A stretch of 37,399 bases of DNA from CAZYXO01 sp964651315 (GTDB taxonomy: Bacteria > Bacillota_I > Bacilli_A > RF39 > UBA660). Positions 8,047 through 16,137 of this stretch are shown one piece after another. A program made the position numbers and the translations under genes. The notes below the pieces were generated by a model. It was not told the origin of the DNA. It made no database searches and saw only the letters and a list, made by a program, of their open reading frames with translations. The stretch spans positions 1-37,399 of the forward strand of contig CAZYXO010000001.1 of the NCBI GenBank assembly GCA_964651315.1, given 5' to 3'. Position 1 is the first letter of the stretch. Each line of letters starts with the position of its first letter.

Positions 8047-8616
8047 TTGTATTCGTTATTTATAGATACACATAGTAGTAATGTTGTCGTAATTATATTT
8101 AAAGATGGTTTAGTATTGAAAAAGTTAGAGTCAAATACAAAGATACAAACCAGTGAAATTGTAATGCCCTTAATAAAAGAACTTTTTTCGCTTTGTAATA
8201 TATTGCCAAAAGACTTAGATAATATAATAGTTGTAAATGGTCCAGGATCATTTACTGGAATAAGAATTGGAGTAGTAATTGCAAAAACTATGGCTTATAC
8301 ACTGAATATTCCGATAAAAACAATAACATCATTAGAATTAATTACTTATACACAAGATGAAAGAAAAATAAATGTAAGTATTAATGAAGTAAATGGAAAA
8401 TTTGTGGGAGAATATGACAATTATAACCTTATAGATGTAATTAAATATTTTAATAAAGATGATTATAAAGAATACATAGCAGTTAATAATGTAATTGAAG
8501 ATACTAATTTTAATTATAATAAAATATATAAAGTACTTATGCAAAAAAAAGAAAATATTCCACCACACTTAGTTAATCCGATTTATATTAAAAAATTGGA
8601 GGTCGATAAATTATGA
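8047..8616 (+). CDS. tsaB: t6A complex subunit TsaB
   Basis: TsaB is the non-catalytic ASKHA-fold partner of TsaD. The start of the fold reads FIDTHSSNVVVIIF, and the family signature VVNGPGSFTGIRIGV follows. I choose the TTG at 8047: AAAGGAAG (8032-8039) sits 7 nt before it, overlapping the tsaE stop, and the protein then begins at the first strand of the fold. In-frame ATGs further upstream (7957, 8005) lie inside tsaE and have no such site. The result is 189 residues, somewhat shorter than the usual 220-230. It ends in TGA, overlapping the ATG of the next gene (ATGA). Confidence 0.9.
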   Translation: MYSLFIDTHSSNVVVIIFKDGLVLKKLESNTKIQTSEIVMPLIKELFSLCNILPKDLDNIIVVNGPGSFTGIRIGVVIAKTMAYTLNIPIKTITSLELITYTQDERKINVSINEVNGKFVGEYDNYNLIDVIKYFNKDDYKEYIAVNNVIEDTNFNYNKIYKVLMQKKENIPPHLVNPIYIKKLEVDKL

Positions 8617-10046
8617 TAACGAATGTTACTCAAGAAGATATTCAGTCAATTTACAATCTTGGGAAAGAAATAAATGATAACTTTAGTAAACTATACATAA
8701 TTGAAAATATAATAAATGATAGTAATTATAACATTTTAATATATAAAGATGATGGAAAAGTTATAGGTTTTATAATGACTTATACCTTATACGATACAAC
8801 AGATATTTTGAATATTATAGTAGATAAAAATTATCGAAGACAAAATATTGGAAGTAAATTAATAGAAAAAATTATCGAGATAAATAAGAATAATAAAATA
8901 ATGTTAGAAGTTAATACAAATAATGAACCAGCCATTAATTTATACAAAAAATTGGGATTTGAAATAATAAATACCAGAAAAAGATATTATCACGATGATA
9001 ATGCTTATGTGATGAGTAAAAGCATTAATAATACAGAGAATAAAAAAGATATTTATATTTTAGCAATTGAATCAAGTTGTGATGAAACAAGTGTTGCAAT
9101 TGTAAAAAATGGTTGTGAAGTAATTTCTCTATCAATTTCTACCCAAATTGACACGCATAAATTGTATGGAGGTGTAGTACCAGAAATTGCTTCAAGAATG
9201 CATACGGAAGCAATAACTTTAGTGTTAGAAGATGCACTAAAGAAAGCAAATATGAAGATTAGTGACATGTCATCTATTGCAGTTACTTATGCGCCAGGTT
9301 TGATGGGTGGGCTTTTAGTTGGTTTAGAAGCAGCAAAAACTCTTGCTTTTTGTTATAACTTACCATTGATAAAAGTTAATCATTTAATAGGTCATATATA
9401 TGCAAATAATATCGAAAATAAATTAGTGTTTCCACTTTTAGCTTTAATTATAAGTGGAGGACATACCGAATTATTGATTATGGAAGGAGATTATAAATTT
9501 AAGAAACTAGGAGAAACACTAGATGATGCAATTGGAGAATCTTTTGATAAAGTAGCAAGAGTGTTAAATTTACCTTATCCTGGTGGTCCCTGTATTGAAA
9601 AATTAGCTAAACTCGGAGAAAATACTTATCAATTACCTAAATCTGTAAACGATAATACTTACAACTTCAGTTTTAGTGGTTTAAAAAGTGCAGTTATTAA
9701 TGTTGTTAATAATGCTAAAAATCGTAAAGAAGATATTAGACCAAATGATTTAGCGTGTTCTTTTCAAACAATTGCAGTTGAACAAATAATAAGAAAATTA
9801 TCTTTAGCATTAAAAACCACTGGAATAAAAAATATTGTAATTGCCGGAGGAGTATCTGCAAATTTATATTTACAAAATGAAGTGAAAAAAATTGCTGAAA
9901 ATTTTGGGACTAATGTTTATATTCCCAGTTTAATATATTGTACTGATAATGCTGCAATGATTGGTGCTGCAGCATATCCACTATATTTAAAAAGAGAATT
10001 TAGTAATTATAGTATAAATGCACAATCTCGTGTAGAAATTAAATAA
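8613..10046 (+). CDS. tsaD: RimI-TsaD fusion: S18 N-acetyltransferase plus t6A transferase
   Basis: One unbroken 477-residue frame carries two enzymes. Residues 1-135 are a GNAT acetyltransferase like RimI, which acetylates the N-terminus of bS18; the acetyl-CoA loop is YRRQNIGSKL at 74-83. From about residue 146 the protein is TsaD, which transfers threonylcarbamoyl to tRNA A37. It begins ILAIESSCDETSVA and has the metal-binding HLIGH (His257, His261), SGGHTEL, DAIGESFDKVAR, NFSFSGLKSA and IAGGVSAN. The linker is about ten polar residues. GGAGG precedes the ATG, which overlaps the tsaB stop. rimI and tsaD are separate neighbours in most Bacilli; here they are joined. The TsaD call is very strong, the RimI substrate inferred. 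Confidence 0.94.
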   Translation: MITNVTQEDIQSIYNLGKEINDNFSKLYIIENIINDSNYNILIYKDDGKVIGFIMTYTLYDTTDILNIIVDKNYRRQNIGSKLIEKIIEINKNNKIMLEVNTNNEPAINLYKKLGFEIINTRKRYYHDDNAYVMSKSINNTENKKDIYILAIESSCDETSVAIVKNGCEVISLSISTQIDTHKLYGGVVPEIASRMHTEAITLVLEDALKKANMKISDMSSIAVTYAPGLMGGLLVGLEAAKTLAFCYNLPLIKVNHLIGHIYANNIENKLVFPLLALIISGGHTELLIMEGDYKFKKLGETLDDAIGESFDKVARVLNLPYPGGPCIEKLAKLGENTYQLPKSVNDNTYNFSFSGLKSAVINVVNNAKNRKEDIRPNDLACSFQTIAVEQIIRKLSLALKTTGIKNIVIAGGVSANLYLQNEVKKIAENFGTNVYIPSLIYCTDNAAMIGAAAYPLYLKREFSNYSINAQSRVEIK

Positions 10047-10094
10047 ATTAACAAACAAAAATTAACCAAATATGTAAAAAACTTAAAATCAGCA

Positions 10095-10123
10095 TTGAAT
10101 ATCTTTAAAAAGCCATGTATAAT
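10095..10123 (+). promoter_or_regulatory. Promoter for the SipW-type gene pair
   Basis: TTGAAT (10095-10100), a 17-nt spacer, and a perfect TATAAT (10118-10123), 30 nt before the start of the first SipW-type gene. Confidence 0.75.
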
Positions 10124-10153
10124 AGAAATTAGGAAACTAGGAGGTACCAAATA

Positions 10154-10729
10154 ATGAAGCAGCAAAAGAAACTAATATTACCAATTATAGTGTTAGTAAC
10201 ATCATTAATCGTTTTAGTTCTATCAATTACTTATGCATATTTTGCCCAGATAGTTGATTTAAGCGATACAACACCAACAGATTTTTCTACAGGTTATATG
10301 GATATTACATTTACTACGAATAATTATTTTTCTAATTCAAGTATGGAATTGTTAGATGCAAGTAGCGTGATAGCGAATGCAGATTATACTGAATTTGTAG
10401 TGGCTCCTAATGGAGGAACAGTATCGACAATTAAATATGATATATATTTTAATAATTTATCTGTTAGTAATAATTTAAAAAGTACTTATTTCAAATGGGC
10501 TTTATATCAAGGTGACACAAGAATTAGCGAAGGTAACTTTGGTTCTTTAGGAACAAATACCGAACTTAAATTAACAAATTCACAAATAAGTATGACTAGT
10601 GCTTCGCCATCTACAACATATCGTGTTTATGTATGGCTAGAAAATGATTCAAGTGTAAATCAAAACTCGTTATTATCTGGTAGTTTTAATGGTAAAGTTG
10701 CAATTTATGCGACTTCACCAACACCGTAA
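10154..10729 (+). CDS. Secreted protein with SipW-type signal peptide (1)
   Basis: A 191-residue exported protein of unknown function. The N-terminus is a SipW-type signal: a lysine-rich start, a hydrophobic helix at about residues 8-26, and SITYAYFAQ where related signals read GATFAYFAS. This resembles the leader of TasA/camelysin-like proteins cleaved by the SipW signal peptidase. The mature part is Thr/Ser/Asn-rich with many predicted beta strands and no cysteine. No LPXTG or C-terminal anchor is visible. AGGAGGT precedes the ATG. It is the first of a two-gene unit. It may form surface fibres like TasA, but nothing beyond the signal and composition supports that. Confidence 0.75.
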   Translation: MKQQKKLILPIIVLVTSLIVLVLSITYAYFAQIVDLSDTTPTDFSTGYMDITFTTNNYFSNSSMELLDASSVIANADYTEFVVAPNGGTVSTIKYDIYFNNLSVSNNLKSTYFKWALYQGDTRISEGNFGSLGTNTELKLTNSQISMTSASPSTTYRVYVWLENDSSVNQNSLLSGSFNGKVAIYATSPTP

Positions 10730-10741
10730 GGGGGAAATAAT

Positions 10742-11299
10742 ATGAAAAAAAATACTATTCCAATTATCGTCGGCATTTCTGCTTTTGCTTTAGTTATTAT
10801 CGGCAGTACTTTTGCTTATTTTGCTTCAACGTACACTACAGTAGGTACAACACAAACAACAAATTTAAGCACGCAATCTGTAACTACAGTTGTGTATAAT
10901 AATTCAAGTGAAATAAATTTGCAAGATGCTAATCCTGGTACAACACAAACAGCTTCATTTAATTTAGTTTATAATGCATTTTCGCCAACAGCAATCGCTC
11001 AAACTTATAATATTGTATGGAATATTACAAATAATACTTTTACTGGTACTGGTGAATTATTATATACTTTATCAAAAAGTACAGATAATATAAACTGGAC
11101 TAATGTTGCAACAGATGTTGATTGTACAACATTTACTGGTGAAAATACAATTGCTACAAATGAAACAATCTCAAGTTTAAATGGAGCAACAACTACTATT
11201 TACTGGCGATTTACCTTAAACTTTGTCAATAAAGCCGATGCACAGGGCAATATGAATGCTGATTTAGCAGGATATCTAAGTGTTACAGGAATAAGTTAA
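10742..11299 (+). CDS. Secreted protein with SipW-type signal peptide (2)
   Basis: A 185-residue exported protein following the previous gene by 12 nt in the same unit. The SipW-type leader ends GSTFAYFASTYT at about residues 21-32. The mature part is Thr/Asn-rich and beta-strand-like. It shares the FAYFASTYT leader with the two paralogues at 33451 and 35536, but the mature regions diverge. There is no cell-wall sorting signal. A strong terminator follows. Probably a surface or matrix protein; the function is not established. Confidence 0.75.
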   Translation: MKKNTIPIIVGISAFALVIIGSTFAYFASTYTTVGTTQTTNLSTQSVTTVVYNNSSEINLQDANPGTTQTASFNLVYNAFSPTAIAQTYNIVWNITNNTFTGTGELLYTLSKSTDNINWTNVATDVDCTTFTGENTIATNETISSLNGATTTIYWRFTLNFVNKADAQGNMNADLAGYLSVTGIS

Positions 11300-11311
11300 T
11301 ATGTAAAATTT

Positions 11312-11333
11312 AAGATGTATAAACATCTTTTTT
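11312..11333 (+). terminator. Terminator after the SipW-type gene pair
   Basis: Perfect stem AAGATGT/ACATCTT (11312-11318 with 11323-11329), a 4-nt loop and a T run, starting 12 nt after the stop codon. Confidence 0.8.
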
Positions 11334-11377
11334 CTTTGTACAAAAACATGCTTTAAATATTTTTACTATGTTTTTAA

Positions 11378-11406
11378 TTGCAAAACAAAACGCGATATGT
11401 TAAGAT
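11378..11406 (+). promoter_or_regulatory. Possible promoter for the coiled-coil gene
   Basis: TTGCAA (11378-11383), a 17-nt spacer, and TAAGAT (11401-11406). The -10 is imperfect, so this is a moderate call. Confidence 0.45.
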
Positions 11407-11435
11407 TAATTTAGAATAAAATAGGAGTGATTATC

Positions 11436-13157
11436 ATGAAAAATAATGTTTACAAATTAATCGATGAACTAGTGGATATTGTTGATAACTCAAAAGATAT
11501 CAACAATATGAAAGATAAACTAACTGAATTAGAACAAGAAAAAGAGCTTATTCTTAAAACTTTAGCAGAATTAAGAGAATCTATGATAGATGAAAAATAT
11601 ATTGATATGAATCGCGAAATGGCTGATCGTAATTTTGAAATAAACTTATCTAAAGAAATTAAAAAATTAGAAAAAAAACTAGCAAGAATTGTAGAAAATG
11701 CGGAAGCAATTGGTAAGAAATTAGAAAAAACTACTAATAATTTAGAAGAAGTGAAAAAAGAAAAAGAAACACGTTCTATTTATTGGAATAATACAAAAGA
11801 TAAATTATCTTCAATAAATCGTGATTTTTATGATGAAGAAGCAAATAACTATGCGTTGTTAGAACAAGAAGTAGATAAATTGGAAAAAGAACAAAATGCT
11901 ATTGCTAAAGAAGCTGAATGCTTAAATGAAGCTATTGATGATTTAAAAAATGAAATTGGTACGAAAAAAACTCGTTTATCAGAAATAAAAGCAAATTTAA
12001 AAAATAAAAAGTGTTATTTTGATAAAGATTTAGAAGCAAAAGATATTAACGAAATAGAAAATTTAAATAATCGTATTGGAGAATTAAATAAAGAAATTAA
12101 TGAAATAAATTTAAAACCAGTTTTTGCTGGAGAAAGCATTAAGAAAATGGTAGAACTTGATGATATCTATGGAGCTCTTAAAAAAACAAAAGAATTATCT
12201 GATTATATAAACAAATTAATTGAAGAAAATAAAATGCACGATTATGATAAAGTATTTACAGAATTGACTGAATTCACTGAGCAAATAAAAGATAAAAATT
12301 ATATGATAAATAATGATGATTATATTAGTAATCGTATGGAATTTATAAATAATGAAATAATAGAGTTAGAATCAAGAAAAAATTTTTATAACTCTGAAAT
12401 AGATAACAATATTAGTGCAAAAATGGATAATCTGTTTCATACTATTGAAAAATTAATCAAAAAAGAAAAAGATTTAACAGCAGAATTATTAAATTTGCAA
12501 AAAACAAATTTAGATTTCAATGATAATATAAAGGATAAATTAGAGATAACGATTAAAAACACAGAAACCAATTTATCATCATTAAAAAGTATTATTAATA
12601 AATATCGTAATGAATTAAATAATCTTTTTTTACAAAATGAAAAATATCAAAGAATTATTTCTAATATTATGGAATCAATAAGTGATTATCAATTAGAATT
12701 AGTTGATTTATCTAAGTTAAGTAATAACGAAGTTTATAATATTAATGAAATTATAAGTGATAATAATCATTTAAAAGAGTTAAAAAATATTATGGAAACA
12801 AAAAAAATTATAAATAATCCGGGTAAATCGCCTTTAGAGTTATATGATCAAATTGAAATGGTTTTAGGTTCACTTAATTTATCTGATGTTAAGAGTATTC
12901 CTAAAAGGAACATTTCATTTGAAAGAGTAAATTCTGAAAAAAGAGCTCCAAGGCGAATTATTGAAGAAAATTCACCACAAAAAAATGAAATAACAAATAC
13001 TGAAACTGAACAAAATATAAAATTGCACAAGGTAATTGAAATAATATCTTCAGATAATGAAATTATTGAAGAAGAAACAAATTTAAATGACAACGAAACG
13101 GATTTTGTGGGAATTGACGATATTATTAATAATGATGGAGGTTCTTTATGGAATTAA
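11436..13157 (+). CDS. Large coiled-coil protein of unknown function
   Basis: A 573-residue protein dominated by Lys/Glu/Asn heptad-like repeats from about residue 20 to 465, with no signal peptide or membrane helix, so probably cytoplasmic. The last 100 residues are not coiled-coil: a basic patch (KRNISFERVNSEKRAPRR) is followed by an acidic Asn/Glu/Asp-rich tail ending GGSLWN. I recognise no named family; SMC or DivIVA-like fragments are not supported, since no Walker or Hinge motifs are seen. The start is the ATG at 11436, with AGGAGTGA before it. The end overlaps the next gene by 10 nt, so the two products may work together. It lies between SipW-type genes and a sortase. Confidence 0.65.
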   Translation: MKNNVYKLIDELVDIVDNSKDINNMKDKLTELEQEKELILKTLAELRESMIDEKYIDMNREMADRNFEINLSKEIKKLEKKLARIVENAEAIGKKLEKTTNNLEEVKKEKETRSIYWNNTKDKLSSINRDFYDEEANNYALLEQEVDKLEKEQNAIAKEAECLNEAIDDLKNEIGTKKTRLSEIKANLKNKKCYFDKDLEAKDINEIENLNNRIGELNKEINEINLKPVFAGESIKKMVELDDIYGALKKTKELSDYINKLIEENKMHDYDKVFTELTEFTEQIKDKNYMINNDDYISNRMEFINNEIIELESRKNFYNSEIDNNISAKMDNLFHTIEKLIKKEKDLTAELLNLQKTNLDFNDNIKDKLEITIKNTETNLSSLKSIINKYRNELNNLFLQNEKYQRIISNIMESISDYQLELVDLSKLSNNEVYNINEIISDNNHLKELKNIMETKKIINNPGKSPLELYDQIEMVLGSLNLSDVKSIPKRNISFERVNSEKRAPRRIIEENSPQKNEITNTETEQNIKLHKVIEIISSDNEIIEEETNLNDNETDFVGIDDIINNDGGSLWN

Positions 13158-13390
13158 AGATTAATTCAATAGTAGTTTTAGATGATCAAAGTAGATATAT
13201 TTTACTTAATAAATTAACAAAAGATAATCATAATTATTTTTTAACAATGGGAGTAGATAAAGAAAAAAATATTATTCCCGATATTGTTGCTATTTTAGAA
13301 GAAAATATAGTAAACGGCGAAATATTTGTATCTAAAGTTGAAGATTATAATTTAATAGTAGAATTAACTAGATTATTTAAAAATCAATAA
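13148..13390 (+). CDS. Small hypothetical protein coupled to the coiled-coil gene
   Basis: An 80-residue protein starting MELKINSIVVLDDQSRY. It is rich in alternating hydrophobic residues, suggesting a small beta-barrel or SH3-like fold, with an acidic middle and a helical C-terminus. No cysteines, membrane segment or known motif are visible. Its ribosome binding site (GGAGG) and ATG lie inside the 3' end of the coiled-coil gene, which it overlaps by 10 nt, so coupled translation is likely. A strong bidirectional terminator follows. Function unknown. Confidence 0.6.
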   Translation: MELKINSIVVLDDQSRYILLNKLTKDNHNYFLTMGVDKEKNIIPDIVAILEENIVNGEIFVSKVEDYNLIVELTRLFKNQ

Positions 13391-13398
13391 TAATTAAA

Positions 13399-13433
13399 AA
13401 AACCCCTTTAAAATAGTTTTTTAAAGGGGTTTT
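13399..13433. terminator. Bidirectional terminator between the coiled-coil operon and sortase
   Basis: Stem CCCCTTTAAAA/TTTTAAAGGGG (13403-13413 with 13419-13429) has A and T runs on both sides, so it can serve the rightward operon and the leftward sortase gene, which converge here. Confidence 0.85.
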
Positions 13434-13454
13434 AATTTATACGTTTTTTTATAA

Positions 13455-14519
13455 TTAATCTAATTTTTTTTCGTATTTTATTAATTTAGCATGCATGACA
13501 ACCCTTTCGGTTTTTCCATAACATGTTGATAAAGTAATTATTTTATCATTATCAAATAAATCTATATCAAAGTTTAATTTGCTTCTATCTTTTAATTTAG
13601 TAAAAAATTTTAAGGCTTCGTTCTCACTAAATTTTATTTGCAAATAATCTGATGTTTCTTCGATAATATAAACGCTAAACACTTGCCATAAATAATTATT
13701 TGTTTGTGTACTTGTTTTAATAATATGATTATCTTCATTTTTATACCAATTGTTTTTTAATATATTTTTTAAAGTTCCAAACATGGTACCATTTACTCTA
13801 CTATGAGCATATAAAATTGTATTTTGATTTAATTCATCTTTATTATTTCGAAAATCCATAAATATCCAACCAGAAGTATTTTTTGTTTTATTAAATGAAT
13901 GATTTAAATAATAATTATTATCATTAGTTTGAACTACTGGATAATTAATATTGGTACCTTTAACTTGTACCCATGCAACTGTATCACTATTTTTTTTCAG
14001 TAATGTTTCAAAATTAACGTCTATTAAATTTTCGTTAATATATTTCCAATATAAACTAGTCTTTTTATTACTAGTTGTCTTATTTGGTGGATTTATAATT
14101 TCAGTATTCTCATTAAGTATTGTATCACTATCAATAATATCAGTATTAATATCTATTATTTCAGTATCAGTTATTAAATTATCAATTTGATCATTAGTTT
14201 TTTTCGTATCTATAAACCAAATGGCTATTTTAGAACAAGAATATATTAACATGCTTAAACTAACGATAATTAATAATAAAAAAATTAAATTACGATATTT
14301 CAGTTTCAATCGTTTTTTTGAATGAATATTTGTTTTTGGCACATCATTTAATGGTTTTTTGATATCAATTTTGATAATTTCTATTTTTTTTGTTTTGTCT
14401 TTAATGACGTTCTCTTTATTAATCTTATTTTTGCTATATCTTGAACTTCTAGTCTCATTTATTATTAAATCTTTATTATCAATGTTTATACTTTTCTTTT
14501 TATATTTTTTCTTATCCAT
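13455..14519 (-). CDS. Class B sortase
   Basis: A membrane-anchored cysteine transpeptidase, which attaches proteins to the cell wall or links pilus-like subunits. Residues 1-75 are a long Lys/Asn-rich cytoplasmic tail; one membrane helix spans about 77-101; a low-complexity Asp/Thr/Ile linker follows; the sortase fold runs from about 178 to 350. The catalytic set is visible: His239 in ILYAHS, Cys333 in LSTCYG and Arg339 in TERVVMHAKL. The GTMFGTL segment after the His is typical of class B. The usual YGHN is YAHS here. GAGG lies 8 nt before the ATG. No gene in the window shows an NPQTN or LPXTG substrate motif. The 75-residue cytoplasmic tail is unusually long. Confidence 0.88.
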   Translation of the reverse strand: MDKKKYKKKSINIDNKDLIINETRSSRYSKNKINKENVIKDKTKKIEIIKIDIKKPLNDVPKTNIHSKKRLKLKYRNLIFLLLIIVSLSMLIYSCSKIAIWFIDTKKTNDQIDNLITDTEIIDINTDIIDSDTILNENTEIINPPNKTTSNKKTSLYWKYINENLIDVNFETLLKKNSDTVAWVQVKGTNINYPVVQTNDNNYYLNHSFNKTKNTSGWIFMDFRNNKDELNQNTILYAHSRVNGTMFGTLKNILKNNWYKNEDNHIIKTSTQTNNYLWQVFSVYIIEETSDYLQIKFSENEALKFFTKLKDRSKLNFDIDLFDNDKIITLSTCYGKTERVVMHAKLIKYEKKLD

Positions 14520-14629
14520 ATCTTTTTCCTCAAAACCATTTTAACAAATTTCTTTTAATAAATCTATGAAGATTATAAAATAAGCATAGATTATCTAAAA
14601 TAATTCGTGTAAAATTCACATTTATAAGT

Positions 14630-14635
14630 TATAAT
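14630..14635 (+). promoter_or_regulatory. -10 element for prsA-like gene
   Basis: A perfect TATAAT 23 nt before the gene start. No good -35 box is seen at 17-18 nt. It lies in the 139-nt divergent region between sortase and the foldase gene. Confidence 0.5.
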
Positions 14636-14658
14636 AATGTTAGGGAGGAGTAGTTTTT

Positions 14659-15612
14659 ATGGAAAATATTTTAAAATCAAAAGTTACTTATTATATAATT
14701 GGGAGTTTTTTGTTAGGAATGCTAGTAATGTCATTTTTCTTTCCAAAAAGAATTGCTAAATTAAAGAATGGCGAGGAAGTAGTAGTAAAATATGAAAATG
14801 GTGAATTGTCTGCAAATGAATTATTTGATGAATTAAAAAAATATTCAGCAATAAATTTAATTTTAAATAAGGTGGATACTGAAATTTTAACTGATATTTA
14901 TGAAGTTGATGAAAATATGACAACAGAAATTCAAGCACAAGCCGATGAGTATATTGCATATTATGAAGAAAATGGTTATTCTAAAGAAGAATTTTTAACT
15001 CAAAGTGGTTTTAAATCATACGAAGATTTTGTTGAAGTAATAAAAGTGGAATATTTACAAAATAAATATTATATTGATTCTTTAAAAGAAAATATTACTG
15101 AAGAAGAAATCAATGAATTTTATAAAAATGATGTTTTTGGTGATATATCAACAAAATACATTGCAGTTCCATCATCAGAATCTGATGCTAAAGATATTGC
15201 TAATAAAATTTTAAAAATGTTGAAAGATGGAAAATCTTTTGATGAAGCAGTAAAAAAATATAGTGATTCTGTTGAATCAGAAAATTTAAATTACATATCT
15301 TTTGATAGTAATTTAGATAGTGATTATCTAAAAAGTTTAAGAAAACTAAAAGATGGTAAGTATACAACAAGTTATGTAGAAACTGAATATGGATATACAA
15401 TTATATTCAGAGATGCTTCAAAAGAAAAATCAACTTTAGAAGATGTAAAAAATAGAATAATTGAATATATGGTAAGTGAAATTCAAGCAAATGATACTGA
15501 ACAAACTGGTGTACCTAAAGCTTTAATTGAATTAAGAGACAAATATAAAATCGAATTCTATGATACAGAATTTAAATTAAAGTATGATGAATTTAAAGAA
15601 GAATATAAATAG
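14659..15612 (+). CDS. PrsA/SurA-like extracytoplasmic foldase (peptidyl-prolyl isomerase family)
   Basis: A 317-residue membrane-anchored chaperone-like protein acting outside the membrane on secreted proteins. One N-terminal helix spans about residues 9-28. A SurA_N-like helical region (about 45-150) includes SANELFDELKKYSAINLILN. A parvulin-like domain spans about 160-255 (GKSFDEAVKKYSDS, then TTSYVETEYGYTIIF). Unlike classical PrsA there is no lipobox cysteine after the helix, so it is anchored by the uncleaved helix. The HIL motif at the start of an active parvulin is replaced by KYIAV, so isomerase activity is doubtful. GGGAGGAG precedes the ATG. Placement beside sortase and SipW-type genes fits a role in surface-protein folding. 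Confidence 0.82.
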   Translation: MENILKSKVTYYIIGSFLLGMLVMSFFFPKRIAKLKNGEEVVVKYENGELSANELFDELKKYSAINLILNKVDTEILTDIYEVDENMTTEIQAQADEYIAYYEENGYSKEEFLTQSGFKSYEDFVEVIKVEYLQNKYYIDSLKENITEEEINEFYKNDVFGDISTKYIAVPSSESDAKDIANKILKMLKDGKSFDEAVKKYSDSVESENLNYISFDSNLDSDYLKSLRKLKDGKYTTSYVETEYGYTIIFRDASKEKSTLEDVKNRIIEYMVSEIQANDTEQTGVPKALIELRDKYKIEFYDTEFKLKYDEFKEEYK

Positions 15613-15626
15613 TATTCTTTTTTAAT

Positions 15627-15655
15627 TTGGAATTATATCAGTTTTTTGGTATAAT
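15627..15655 (+). promoter_or_regulatory. Promoter for rplI-dnaB operon
   Basis: TTGGAA (15627-15632), a 17-nt spacer, and TATAAT (15650-15655), with a start-proximal leader of about 25 nt. Confidence 0.75.
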
Positions 15656-15686
15656 ATATATGCTTTTAGAAATGGAGTGATTTATA

Positions 15687-16127
15687 ATGAAAGTGATATT
15701 ACTAAAAGATGTAAAAGGAAAAGGAAAAAAAGATGATATACTAGATGTTAATGATGGATATGCAAATAACTTTTTAATTAAAAAAAAGTTAGCAGTATCT
15801 TATACGAAAAGAAGTAAAGAAATACTTAATATTGAACTTGATAAAAAAAGTTTAGATGAACAAAATTATATTGAGAAATGTAATAATGTTAAAGAAAACC
15901 TAGAGAATAAAGAATTAAAGTTTATTGTTAAAACTGGTAAAAATGATAAAGTTTTTGGTAGCATTTCTGTTAAACAAATTGTTGATAAGTTAAAAGAAAT
16001 GGGATTTGATATAAAGAAAACGGAAATCAAAATTAATAATCCGATTGATACTTTAGGGGTTCATAATATTAATATTGAACTTCATAAAAAGGTGAAATTT
16101 CAAATTAAAATTAATTTAATTAAATAG
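15687..16127 (+). CDS. rplI: 50S ribosomal protein bL9
   Basis: bL9 binds 23S rRNA at the base of the L1 stalk. The N-terminal domain reads MKVILLKDVKGKGKKDDI and then VNDGYANNFLI, the family signature. A connecting helix follows, and the C-terminal domain contains KVFGSISVKQI and IDTLGVHNINIELH. At 146 residues it is full length. TGGAGTGA serves as ribosome binding site. dnaB follows after 10 nt, as in most Bacilli, where rplI and dnaB share a transcript. Confidence 0.96.
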   Translation: MKVILLKDVKGKGKKDDILDVNDGYANNFLIKKKLAVSYTKRSKEILNIELDKKSLDEQNYIEKCNNVKENLENKELKFIVKTGKNDKVFGSISVKQIVDKLKEMGFDIKKTEIKINNPIDTLGVHNINIELHKKVKFQIKINLIK

Positions 16128-16137
16128 GAGGAGATTT

